Shown here: positions 1 through 6,663 of the stretch, one piece after another
How positions within the stretch are numbered: the first letter of the stretch is position 1
How the letters are laid out: every line of letters begins with the position of its first letter
DNA from: DASSHC01 sp035693105
GTDB taxonomy: Bacteria > Chloroflexota > Chloroflexia > Thermomicrobiales > Thermomicrobiaceae
DNA: 19,171 bases
Assembly (NCBI GenBank): GCA_035693105.1
Contig: DASSHC010000222.1
Coordinates: forward strand, 1 to 19,171
Direction of reading: 5' to 3'
Position numbers and translations under genes: made by a program
Notes under the pieces: generated by a model
What the model was told of the DNA's origin: nothing
Databases searched by the model: none
Seen by the model: the letters and a program-made list of their open reading frames with translations, nothing else

Positions 1-177
1 CGCCGGGCCGGCGATCTGCTTGTCGGCCACCAGGGCGTGAATGGCCGGCTCCAGTAACTGGCGCGCCCCCAGCGACAGCCCCATCGCCTCGTAGACCGTC
101 GAGACGCCCAGCCGCGCCAACCCGGCGACGATCTGTGGGTCCGGCCGCTCGATCCGGGTGAAGATCCGCTCCTGCAT
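1..177 (-). CDS. RraA-family protein (HMG/CHA aldolase-like), N-terminal part only
   Basis: The reverse strand from the ATG at 177 encodes 59 residues before the left edge of the window cuts it. The start MQERIFTRIERPDPQ is followed by LGVSTVYEAMG, then LLEPAIHALV and IAGPA. This order matches the N-terminus of the RraA/dimethylmenaquinone methyltransferase-like fold, where a 'STVxDAxG'-type segment is followed by a 'GPAxTV' strand. Members are 4-hydroxy-4-methyl-2-oxoglutarate or carboxy-hydroxy-oxoadipate aldolases, or RNase E regulators; the old methyltransferase name is a misannotation. The catalytic Arg/Asp region lies outside the window, so activity cannot be judged. An AGGAG-type ribosome site (plus-strand ctcct, 183-187) lies just upstream of the ATG. 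The gene is divergent from the flavin reductase at 291. Confidence 0.75.
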   Translation of the reverse strand, partial: MQERIFTRIERPDPQIVAGLARLGVSTVYEAMGLSLGARQLLEPAIHALVADKQIAGPA

Positions 178-255
178 GTTCACTCCTCCGCCTCGCCGCT
201 CGTCGGCTTTGAACGGTACCAGCCCGGCGCCGGCCGCGGAAGCGGGTCGCCTGCG

Positions 256-261
256 TATACT
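256..261 (+). promoter_or_regulatory. Putative -10 box for the flavin reductase gene
   Basis: TATACT lies 29 bp before the ATG at 291, in an otherwise GC-rich divergent gap. No good -35 element is visible 17 bp upstream. A small inverted repeat, CGTAT (254-258) and ATACG (268-272), overlaps it. The assignment rests on sequence resemblance only. Confidence 0.35.
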
Positions 262-290
262 CGCGACATACGGGTGAGGGAGGACGGTTC

Positions 291-773
291 ATGCTCGAGC
301 CTGACGAGTTCCGCGACGTGATGGCCCGCTTCCCCAGCGGTGTGACGGTGGTGACGACGGCCAGCCCGGACGGCTACCACGGTGTCACGGTCTCCGCCTT
401 CTGCTCGCTCTCGCTCGAACCGCCGCTGGTGCTCGTCTGCATCGACAAGGCGATTCAGAGCCACGACCTGATCACGAATGCGTCCGCCTTCGTGGTGAAC
501 CTGCTGGCGCGCGACCAGTCCTTCCTGGCCGAGCAGTTCGCCGGGCGCACGCCGCTGGCCGATCCCAGCTTCAGCCGCCTGCCACACCGGCTGGGCGAAC
601 TCGGAGCGCCGGTCCTGGACGGCACGGTGGGGCATGTCGAGTGCGAGCGCTGGGCGGCGTACGATGGCGGCGACCATACCATCGTCGTCGGCCAGGCCCA
701 CGGGCTCGCTCTCGGACCGGCCAGCGACCCACTGGTCTACTTCGAACGCGGCTTCACAGATTTGGCGTGGTGA
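291..773 (+). CDS. Flavin reductase-domain protein (FMN-binding, HpaC-like)
   Basis: This 160-aa protein is full length for the flavin reductase domain family, which forms a split beta-barrel. The N-terminus FRDVMARFPSGVTVVTT (7-23) is the typical family entry. GVTVSAFCSLSLEPPLV (31-47) is the FMN-contacting segment, and GGDHTIVVGQ (126-135) contains the conserved GDH motif. Such proteins reduce FMN or FAD with NAD(P)H, usually to supply a two-component monooxygenase, although many orphan members use bound FMN in other reductions. No monooxygenase partner is nearby, so the acceptor is unknown. The ATG at 291 is preceded by GGGAGGA (278-284). The gene ends 12 bp before the convergent GNAT gene. 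Confidence 0.88.
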   Translation: MLEPDEFRDVMARFPSGVTVVTTASPDGYHGVTVSAFCSLSLEPPLVLVCIDKAIQSHDLITNASAFVVNLLARDQSFLAEQFAGRTPLADPSFSRLPHRLGELGAPVLDGTVGHVECERWAAYDGGDHTIVVGQAHGLALGPASDPLVYFERGFTDLAW

Positions 774-785
774 ACGGGGTTGCCC

Positions 786-1283
786 TCACAGCTCCAGGTC
801 GTAGCGCTGCTCGCGCAGCCGGACGCCCCAGGGCGCGGCTTCGGGCGTCTCCTCGGTCAGATGGAAGCCGGCGCCGGTGTAGAGCCGGGCGGCGTCGGCC
901 AGGGGGCTGACCGTCCAGAGGTAGACCGAGCGGAAGCCGGCCGCGCGGCTGAAGTCGAGGGCCTCGCGCAGCAGCCTGCCCCCCAGACCGCGCCGGCGAG
1001 CGTCAGGGTGCACCAGGAACCAGCGCAACTGCGCTTCGTCGTTCTCCCGCCCGAGAATCCCGACCGAGCCGACCAGCCGGCCCGCCGCCTCGGCCAGCCA
1101 GAGCCGGTCACGCGCGGGAGTCGTCCGCTGAACGATCTCGCCCAGGCTCCCGGCCACGTAGGCCTCGAAGCGGTTGTCGAAGCCGTACTCCTCGCCGTAG
1201 AGCAAGCCGTGCAGCTCGGTCAGCCGGCCGAGGTCGCCCGGCCACAGCTCGCAGCGCAGCGTCACCGGTGAATTGGTGCTCAT
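786..1283 (-). CDS. GNAT-family N-acetyltransferase
   Basis: The 165-aa protein carries one GNAT domain. The acetyl-CoA pyrophosphate-binding motif A is visible as HPDARRRGLGGRLL (92-105). It is preceded by the strand AQLRWFLVHP and followed by the C-terminal 'ARLYTGAGFHLTEET' segment (132-146), both typical of the fold. The substrate cannot be inferred; the acceptor may be an amino acid, small amine or protein. The open frame extends upstream to 1445, but the added residues are low-complexity GC-rich translation. The ATG at 1283 has an AGGAG site (1296-1300 on the reverse strand) and starts where the fold starts. The gene is divergent from the XRE regulator and convergent with the flavin reductase. 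Confidence 0.88.
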   Translation of the reverse strand: MSTNSPVTLRCELWPGDLGRLTELHGLLYGEEYGFDNRFEAYVAGSLGEIVQRTTPARDRLWLAEAAGRLVGSVGILGRENDEAQLRWFLVHPDARRRGLGGRLLREALDFSRAAGFRSVYLWTVSPLADAARLYTGAGFHLTEETPEAAPWGVRLREQRYDLEL

Positions 1284-1479
1284 CGTCGGTCCCCGCTCCT
1301 TCCGTTCAGACGAACCGCAGCAGCCAGAGGCGGGCCATGCCGCCGAGGATACCGGTCCACATCCTCCCCGTGCGCTGGGCGAGGTTCCCCGCTGCACCGG
1401 CCACCGGCCCCTTTCGTCGCTCCCAGCCGCGCCGCGCATCGCCACCCGCCCGCCGTGCCGAAGTGCTGATTCCGCTTAC

Positions 1480-1488
1480 TGCTATGCT
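1480..1488 (+). promoter_or_regulatory. Putative extended -10 promoter of the XRE regulator
   Basis: TGCTATGCT fits an extended -10 (TGn plus TATGCT, hexamer 1483-1488), 17 bp before the ATG at 1506. A recognisable -35 is absent. If real, the leader is very short and the AGGAGG ribosome site (1496-1501) lies close to the transcription start. Confidence 0.35.
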
Positions 1489-1505
1489 AGGGAGCAGGAG
1501 GCGAC

Positions 1506-2420
1506 ATGTCATCGTCATCGAAGTCGAATTTGAACTTGAACGCGCGTCGCCGCCGCCTACGCGAGCGGGAGCCGGCGCCGACTCCGGGCGGCGCGCGGCT
1601 GCGCGCGGTGCGCGAGCGGGCTGGGCGCACCCAGCTCTGGGTCGAGGCCGAGGCCGAGCTGGGCACCGGCTACCTGCAGCGGATCGAGTCGGGCCGGGTG
1701 CGCCTGCCGGTGCGCGCCACGCTGGAGCGCATCCTCGACGCGCTCGGGGCACGCTACAGCGAGCGGCGCGAGGTGCTGGAGCTCTTCGGCTACGCGGTCG
1801 CCACGCCGCTGCCGGACGAAGACGACATCGCCTGGGCGCTCCTGGTCTCCCGGCACGAGCTGGACGACTTCCCCTTCCCCGCCTACGTGCTCGACTGCAC
1901 CCACCGCCTGATCGCCTGGAATCGCCTCGTGCCGCGCCTCTTCGGCCTGCGGCCGGATGGACCGCAACTGGCGCGTCTGGCGCGGCGGTCGATCCAGGCC
2001 GCCTGGTTCGACACCGCCTCGCCCCTGGCACGGCTGGTGGCCGAGCCCGACTCCTTCCTGCCCGCGCTGATCCGCGCCATGCGCTACGAGATGCGGCCCT
2101 TCCGCGGCGAGACCTGGTACGCCGGCCTGCTCGATCAGCTACTGGCCCTGCCGCGCTTCCGCCACCACTGGACGCTGCTGGAGGAGGAGCCGTCGCCGGT
2201 GACCGAGACCCGCGCCGTAATGCCGCTGCGGCTGAACGTGCCCGGCGCCGGCACGCTCCTCTTCCGGCTCTCGGCCGAGCGCTTCGCACTCGACGCGCGC
2301 TTCCGGGTCATTTACTACTTCCCCTCGGACGAGGCGACCATGCGCCAGTGCGTCGAGTGGGGCATTCAGGAGACTTCCGAACGCGCCGCCGCCGAGACGA
2401 CGTGGCCGGCCTGGCGCTGA
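1506..2420 (+). CDS. XRE-family regulator with MmyB-like ligand-binding domain
   Basis: The 304-aa protein has a helix-turn-helix at about 28-82 (GARLRAVRERAGRTQLWVE, then YLQRIESGRVRLP). A C-terminal domain from about 105 to 290 has the MmyB-like signature FPAYVLDCTHRLIAWNR (123-139) followed by LVPRLFG. The MmyB fold is PAS-like; in the characterised Streptomyces regulator it is reported to bind a fatty-acid-type ligand. Such proteins are one-component regulators that often control an adjacent gene. The ATG at 1506 sits behind AGGAGG (1496-1501). The N-terminal 20 residues are Ser/Asn/Arg rich and probably disordered. The next gene, a membrane mannosyltransferase, begins just after or overlapping its end, so the two are probably co-transcribed. 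The ligand and targets are unknown. Confidence 0.88.
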   Translation: MSSSSKSNLNLNARRRRLREREPAPTPGGARLRAVRERAGRTQLWVEAEAELGTGYLQRIESGRVRLPVRATLERILDALGARYSERREVLELFGYAVATPLPDEDDIAWALLVSRHELDDFPFPAYVLDCTHRLIAWNRLVPRLFGLRPDGPQLARLARRSIQAAWFDTASPLARLVAEPDSFLPALIRAMRYEMRPFRGETWYAGLLDQLLALPRFRHHWTLLEEEPSPVTETRAVMPLRLNVPGAGTLLFRLSAERFALDARFRVIYYFPSDEATMRQCVEWGIQETSERAAAETTWPAWR

Positions 2421-2485
2421 CGAAACGCCTCAACGCCGAGCGGCGTGGGGCGATCGTCCGGCGCTGGGCCGGCGACCGGCGACCG

Positions 2486-3607
2486 ATGCTGGTCGACGTC
2501 TCCCTCGCCTTCCTCCTCTCCCGGCTCATCTTCTACGCCGCCGCCCTGGTGGCGCTCTGGGCGCTGCCGGAGTACCACGCCGGCGCCTACGTGCCTTGGC
2601 ACACGCCGTCCCCCGCGCTGATCGACGCCAGTTGGCGCTGGGATGCCGGCTGGTACGGCACGATCATCGCCCACGGCTACCGACTAGTGCCGGGGCAGAA
2701 CAACGTCGCCTTCTTCCCGCTCTACCCGCTGCTGGTGCGGCTCGCGCTTCTCCCCTTCTCGCTCAAGTGGATGTACCTGGCCGGCGTGCTGGTCAACCAC
2801 CTCGCCTTCTTGGCCGCGCTCGTCGCCATTTGGAGTTACGTCGAGCGAACCGGTGGCCGGGGCCTGGCGCGGCGCACGCTCTACTTGTTGGCGATCTTCC
2901 CCGGCAGCTTCTTCTTCGCGGCGGCCTACAGTGAGTCGGTCTTCCTCTTGACCGCGGCGGGCGTTTTCCTGGCGCTCCAGCGCGGCCGCTACGGGCTGGC
3001 CGGCGGCTGCGCCCTGCTCGCCAGCCTGACGCGGCCGCCGGGGATCCTGCTCGCCCTCCCGATCGCGGTCGAACTGTGGCGGCGGCATCGCGCCGGCATC
3101 TCGGAGCTGGCCCGGCGCGGCACGGCGCTCTTGCTGGTCCCGCTCGGGCCGCTCCTCCTGATGAGCTATTTCTGGTGGCGCTTCGGCCAGCCGCTCGTCT
3201 TTCTCTCGGCGCAGGGCTCCTGGACGCGCACCCGCGCCACACCCTGGTGGACGCTCACAAAGTCGCTGGATCTGATCGAGTCCGGCGGCGGTTGGAACCT
3301 GCAACTGATGGTGGTCGTCAACACGGCGGCCGTACTGCTCGCGCTGGTGCTGGGGCTGGCGCTCCTTGGGCGCGAGCCGGCGGCCGCCGTCTTCGTGCTG
3401 GCCAGCATCGCGGTTCCGCTCGCCTTCCCGCCCAGCACCAACCCGAGCACCAGCCTGGCGCGCTTCGTGGTGGTCCTCTTTCCGCTCTTCGTGCAGCTCG
3501 CGCGCTGGGCCAGGCAGCGGCTCACGCTGGCGCTCCTGACCGCCGTCTTCCTCCCCACGAATTTCCTCCTGGCCGCGCTCTTCGTGCGCTGGTACTGGGT
3601 CGTCTGA
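2486..3607 (+). CDS. PIG-V-type mannosyltransferase, multi-pass membrane protein
   Basis: The 373-aa protein has roughly eight or more hydrophobic segments. It carries the family hallmark RWDAGWYGTIIAHGY (51-65), then FFPLYPLLVRLAL (77-89) and SYSES-like motif AAYSESVFLL. These match the PIG-V/GT-C mannosyltransferases, which transfer mannose from a polyprenyl-phosphate donor. Bacterial members are thought to act in glycolipid or surface glycan assembly. The Asp of RWD is the likely catalytic or metal-binding residue. The start is uncertain. The ATG at 2486 has no clear ribosome site. An in-frame GTG at 2402 overlaps the preceding gene and would add 28 basic residues. The frame also stays open further upstream, but there it overlaps the XRE gene in another frame and is not coding. 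Confidence 0.82.
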   Translation: MLVDVSLAFLLSRLIFYAAALVALWALPEYHAGAYVPWHTPSPALIDASWRWDAGWYGTIIAHGYRLVPGQNNVAFFPLYPLLVRLALLPFSLKWMYLAGVLVNHLAFLAALVAIWSYVERTGGRGLARRTLYLLAIFPGSFFFAAAYSESVFLLTAAGVFLALQRGRYGLAGGCALLASLTRPPGILLALPIAVELWRRHRAGISELARRGTALLLVPLGPLLLMSYFWWRFGQPLVFLSAQGSWTRTRATPWWTLTKSLDLIESGGGWNLQLMVVVNTAAVLLALVLGLALLGREPAAAVFVLASIAVPLAFPPSTNPSTSLARFVVVLFPLFVQLARWARQRLTLALLTAVFLPTNFLLAALFVRWYWVV

Positions 3608-3629
3608 CGGCGCTTCAGCGGGACGACGA

Positions 3630-3650
3630 TTCGATCGTGGCGCGATCGAA
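3630..3650. promoter_or_regulatory. Perfect 8+8 bp palindrome, possible operator of the MFS gene
   Basis: TTCGATCG (3630-3637), a 5-base spacer and CGATCGAA (3643-3650) form an exact inverted repeat. It lies between the mannosyltransferase stop and the putative -10 box at 3676-3681. No T-run follows, so a factor-independent terminator is unlikely. Its place just upstream of the -35 zone suggests a regulator site, but the cognate regulator is unknown. Confidence 0.4.
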
Positions 3651-3675
3651 CGGGCACGGCTCCTGCCTGGGCGGT

Positions 3676-3681
3676 TAGAAT
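3676..3681 (+). promoter_or_regulatory. Putative -10 box of the MFS exporter gene
   Basis: TAGAAT is a good -10 hexamer 59 bp before the ATG at 3741. The -35 region is weak, which would fit activator control or simple GC-rich promoter divergence. The palindrome at 3630-3650 lies 25 bp upstream. Confidence 0.35.
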
Positions 3682-3740
3682 GCTACGGTCGGTGATCCAC
3701 CAGCGCCCCAGACGGCTTCCGGTTCGAGGAGAGGAACGGC

Positions 3741-5042
3741 ATGGCCGAGTTCGACCCGCCGCACGAGGTGGCAAGCCTGGGCGGCAACCCCTTGTCGTCG
3801 CTGCGCTACCGCGACAACCGGGTCTTCTGGATCGGCACGTCGTTCTCCAGCATCGGTCAGGCCGCCTTCCTGGTGGCGTCGAGCTGGCTGGCCTTCCGCC
3901 TGGGCGGCAGCGGCGCGGTGGGCATCGTGACCTTCGCCACCATGATCCCGCTCTTCCTGGCGACGCTGGCCGGCGGCGTGCTGGCGGACCGGCAGGAGCG
4001 GCGCCGGCTGGTGCTGGCCGCCGAGGCGGCCCAGGGGGTGCTCGCGCTCGTGATCGCCGTGCTGGCCTGGCGCGGAGCCATGGGCCTCGCCCAGCTCGTC
4101 GTGCTCGTCTTCCTCACCGGGGTGGCGCGCGCCATCGAGATGCCGACCGTGCAGACGGTGCTGCCCAATCTGGTGCCGCGCGATGAGCTGCTCAACATCT
4201 TCTCGCTGAACAACCTGGCCAATCGCGGCTCGCGCTTCGTCGGCCCGGCGCTGGTCGCCACGCTCCTCGAGCTGCGTGGCCCCGCCCCGGCCTTCCTGGT
4301 GATCGCGCTCCTCTACCTGCTGGCGCTCAGCCAGGTCGTGCGCGTGCCTCGCATGCGGCAAACACACGTCAGCCAGCTCAATCTGCGGCAGCAGGTCGCC
4401 GAGGGGGCGCACTACATCGCCGGCCACAGCCCCTTGGGTCTGCTGCTGCTGGTCGTCGTGCTCCACTGTCTCCTGACGATGTCGTTCGACTCCACCCTGC
4501 CGCTCTTCGCCAGCCAGAATCTGAACGGCGACGGCGCGATCTACTCCACTATGGTCTCGGCCATGGGGCTGGGCTCGATCGTGGCGGCGCTGCTGCTGGC
4601 GAGCATCCACTCGCAGCGCGGGCGCGGCGCGCTCCTGCTGATCGGGGGGATCGGCAGCGGCGCGGCGACCGCGCTGATGGCCATCTCGATGAACAACCTG
4701 CTGGCGCTGAGCGCGATCTTCCTGGTAGGCATGATGACCACCTGGTTCATGACGCTGGCCAACACCATGATGCAGGAGGCCGTGCCGGACGGGCTGCGCG
4801 GGCGCATCTCGGGGATCTACCTGATGAGCGCCAGCGGGGTGATGTCCTTCGGCAACCTCGGCGCCGGCTACCTGGCGGCGCGCTACGGCTCGGCGGCGGT
4901 GCTCGGCCTACCGGCGCTCGGCTTCATCGTGCTCCTGCTGGCCTTCAGCGGCCTGCGCCCGGCCCTGCGCCGGCTCTACCGCGCGGGCTCCTTCTCGCTC
5001 GAGCAGCCCGGCGCCCTGGAGCCGCTCAACGTGGCGGATTAG
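3741..5042 (+). CDS. MFS transporter, EntS/MFS_3-like exporter
   Basis: The 433-aa protein has the length and hydrophobicity of a 12-helix major facilitator. It begins LRYRDNRVFWIGTSFSSIG, typical of the MFS_3 (EntS-like) group. Motif A between helices 2 and 3 is present as GGVLADRQERRRL. The middle loop carries the conserved stretch MPTVQTVLPNLVPRDEL seen in this group, and the second half has DGLRGRISGIYLMS. These transporters are proton-driven exporters of siderophores or drugs; the substrate here cannot be told and no siderophore genes are near. The ATG at 3741 follows GAGGAGAGGAA (3726-3736). A separate promoter is likely because a 133-bp gap with a palindrome precedes it. Confidence 0.88.
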   Translation: MAEFDPPHEVASLGGNPLSSLRYRDNRVFWIGTSFSSIGQAAFLVASSWLAFRLGGSGAVGIVTFATMIPLFLATLAGGVLADRQERRRLVLAAEAAQGVLALVIAVLAWRGAMGLAQLVVLVFLTGVARAIEMPTVQTVLPNLVPRDELLNIFSLNNLANRGSRFVGPALVATLLELRGPAPAFLVIALLYLLALSQVVRVPRMRQTHVSQLNLRQQVAEGAHYIAGHSPLGLLLLVVVLHCLLTMSFDSTLPLFASQNLNGDGAIYSTMVSAMGLGSIVAALLLASIHSQRGRGALLLIGGIGSGAATALMAISMNNLLALSAIFLVGMMTTWFMTLANTMMQEAVPDGLRGRISGIYLMSASGVMSFGNLGAGYLAARYGSAAVLGLPALGFIVLLLAFSGLRPALRRLYRAGSFSLEQPGALEPLNVAD

Positions 5043-5438
5043 AAGCGCGGCACCAGGAAAACGCGCGGGCGCATTCTCTGGCTAAACTTCCTGCGCCAAT
5101 TTCGTAATCGCGAGGCCTCCGGATTGTGCGAGCCGCCACATTTAAATTTGGAATGACTTCCCATGCGACGGAAGCAGCAGAGGTTCTTGCCAACACCGCA
5201 GTCGCCGTCGCTGTTCCTTCGCCTGGATCCAACGTAGGTCTCGCTGTATTCGACTGCCACCCCTTGGCGCAGCTTGGCGCGCCGCACGAGGATCTGTTCG
5301 GTCGCAGATCACTCGACCGGAGGATGCCAGTACGGAGTGCTCAGAACAGCCTCTCTTCGGATCAATCGCTCGCCCAACGGACAGATTTGGCCCGTTCCGC
5401 CCCATCAACCTTCGATCCACCAGTATTTGTCCGGCACG
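5043..5438. other. Low-GC stretch with no convincing gene
   Basis: Between the MFS stop and the small minus-strand gene, base composition turns noticeably more AT-rich and mixed. Open frames on both strands (for example about 5126-5530 plus and 5039-5287 minus) give translations without recognisable motifs or coherent hydrophobic patterns. I see no tRNA-like fold, transposase fragment or terminator. It may be a decayed remnant of acquired DNA upstream of the toxin-antitoxin pair. Confidence 0.5.
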
Positions 5439-5672
5439 TCAGCGCTTACCTTGCGCAGATCGCCGGAGCCGAAGTTCAACCGAGGCAAGTTGCTGGCACA
5501 TCGAGTGTCCCGGCTGATCGTCGCAGATGAACTCGTTGAACCCGAGAATCAGATAGGCGAGGTCGGCGTCACTGAGCGATGCCGCGTAGTCCATAAGAGC
5601 CTCTGCGAGCGCATAGATGCGCACGCGATTCTCGCTGCCAGTTCCTCGTCTCGATGCGTGTCGCTCGCCCAA
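5439..5672 (-). CDS. Possible small hypothetical protein (77 aa)
   Basis: I do not recognise this protein. The reverse-strand translation has a protein-like core: VRIYALAEALMDYAASLSD, then DADLAYLILGFNEFICDD, then MCQQLASVELRLRR. It is regular, amphipathic and helix-rich, unlike the surrounding noise. The frame is open to an ATG at 5792, but the first 40 residues of that version look random. A TTG at 5672 is preceded by GGGAAGG (reverse strand, 5680-5686) at 7-base spacing and starts close to the coherent part, so I prefer it. It could be a gene, or the tail of a longer gene broken by a frameshift. It is oriented away from the toxin-antitoxin operon at 5880. Confidence 0.4.
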   Translation of the reverse strand: MGERHASRRGTGSENRVRIYALAEALMDYAASLSDADLAYLILGFNEFICDDQPGHSMCQQLASVELRLRRSAQGKR

Positions 5673-5793
5673 TGCGACGCCTTCCCAATCCCTCGAGTTG
5701 GCTTTGCAATCTAGCGACAGGCATCGTTTAGCTGCATTGCGGCTGGTGCGGCGTGATTGGTCAGCAACGGTTGGTATCGTGCGGTGCTCCACG

Positions 5794-5829
5794 ATCTGTG
5801 ACCATTTGGTTTACCCGTTCGTCACAGAT
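5794..5829. promoter_or_regulatory. Perfect 9-bp inverted repeat, probable toxin-antitoxin operator
   Basis: ATCTGTGAC (5794-5802) and GTCACAGAT (5821-5829) are exact reverse complements separated by 18 bases. A third half-site, GTCACA (5845-5850), repeats 24 bp after the start of the right arm. The putative -10 box (5836-5841) lies between the right arm and this third half-site. Ribbon-helix-helix antitoxins commonly repress their own operons through such repeats; its use by this antitoxin is inference. Confidence 0.55.
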
Positions 5830-5835
5830 TTGTTG

Positions 5836-5841
5836 TATGAT
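5836..5841 (+). promoter_or_regulatory. Putative -10 box of the toxin-antitoxin operon
   Basis: TATGAT lies 38 bp before the antitoxin GTG start. Possible -35 elements TTTACC (5810-5815) and TTGGTT (5806-5811) lie farther than the ideal 17 bp. Both fall inside the inverted-repeat spacer, so a bound protein would cover the promoter. Confidence 0.4.
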
Positions 5842-5879
5842 GATGTCACATTGGCGGGTCAAGTCGGAGGAGGCGCATA

Positions 5880-6185
5880 GTGTCTACTGCTGCGAGCGGC
5901 AAGAAGGGGAACAAGCCGAGTCGGGTCGTTGGAAAGCGCGACAGGAATATGGTACGCATCTCTGCCCAGACACACAGTGTTCTGCATCAACTCTCGCAGG
6001 AGACAGGTGAACCAATGCAGGACCTGATCGCAGTGGCAGTCGAGGCAATGCGCCGCAAGCGCATATTAGAGATGACAAATGCGGCCTATGCTGCCATGCG
6101 CGCTGATCCAGAGCGATGGCAGGAGGAGTTGGACGAAAGGCGGGAGTGGGAAGAGACCCTCACCGATGGTCAAGAGGACGAATAG
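5880..6185 (+). CDS. Antitoxin of a MazEF-type module, ribbon-helix-helix-like
   Basis: This 101-aa protein precedes and abuts the toxin gene. The N-terminal 20 residues are basic and Gly/Ser/Lys rich. A ribbon-helix-helix-like unit is visible at about 24-60: the strand MVRISAQTHSVL, helix LHQLSQETGE and helix DLIAVAVEAMRRKRI. The C-terminal third is strongly acidic (DPERWQEELDERREWEETL), the kind of flexible tail that wraps and neutralises MazF toxins. The start is GTG at 5880, behind a strong GGAGGAGG (5866-5873). It probably represses its own operon through the inverted repeat upstream. Codon use is less GC-biased than in the flanking genes, consistent with acquisition. Sequence alone does not prove the DNA-binding fold. 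Confidence 0.75.
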   Translation: MSTAASGKKGNKPSRVVGKRDRNMVRISAQTHSVLHQLSQETGEPMQDLIAVAVEAMRRKRILEMTNAAYAAMRADPERWQEELDERREWEETLTDGQEDE

Positions 6186-6533
6186 TTGGCTGGCAAGCCG
6201 TCCCGAGGCGAAGTTTGGCGCGTCGATCTGGAACCTGTCCGCGGACATGAGCAAGGACGTGTCCGGCCTTGCGTCATCGTCTCAGACGATGTTTACAACC
6301 ACGGCCCGTCCGAGATGGTCGCAATCGTTCCAATTACCAGCAAGGCGAAAGGAATCCCGCTTCACGTGGCTGTCGACCCACCGGAGGGCGGCCTGACCAC
6401 ACGAAGCTACATCAAGTGTGATGACGTGCGAACGATCGCGGTTGAGCGCCTGTCAAAACAGTTCGGCAAACTGTCTGACATAGTCATGCGGGAGGTCGAT
6501 GATCGTCTGCGCATCTTCCTCAGTCTTGCGTAG
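6186..6533 (+). CDS. MazF/PemK-family mRNA interferase toxin
   Basis: The 115-aa protein is full length for MazF-like endoribonucleases. The signature is clear: RGEVWRVDLEPVRGHEQG (7-24), then RPCVIVSDDVYN (27-38), then VAIVPITSK (45-53), and the C-terminal DVRTIAVERLSKQFGKL (80-96). In the family, an Arg after the first loop (here around R25-R27) and a Thr/Ser in the PITSK strand (T51/S52) form the cleavage site that cuts mRNA at short sequences. The start is TTG at 6186, the base directly after the antitoxin TAG, with AGAGGA just upstream. This arrangement implies translational coupling and low toxin yield. The catalytic residues appear intact. The target sequence is unknown. Confidence 0.92.
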   Translation: MAGKPSRGEVWRVDLEPVRGHEQGRVRPCVIVSDDVYNHGPSEMVAIVPITSKAKGIPLHVAVDPPEGGLTTRSYIKCDDVRTIAVERLSKQFGKLSDIVMREVDDRLRIFLSLA

Positions 6534-6663
6534 CACACAGCCCCGCTAATGAATTAGAAAGTCTAGTCGCATCAAAGTGCTCCGCTGTCGCTTGTCGAGG
6601 CTTGCGTCGAGTCCCAACATCCCTAAATCGAATCCTTGGCTATTTGATTGCTCGACCGACGCC

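Noticed and set aside
1268..2401. Upstream extension of the mannosyltransferase frame
   Set aside because: It overlaps the XRE gene in another frame and reads as Arg/Ala/Pro-rich noise. Only the part from about 2402 or 2486 is coherent.
5038..6557. ATTAGAA at 5038-5044 and 6551-6557 as possible island boundary repeats
   Set aside because: Seven bases is too short over this distance, the first copy overlaps the MFS stop, and no integrase is present.
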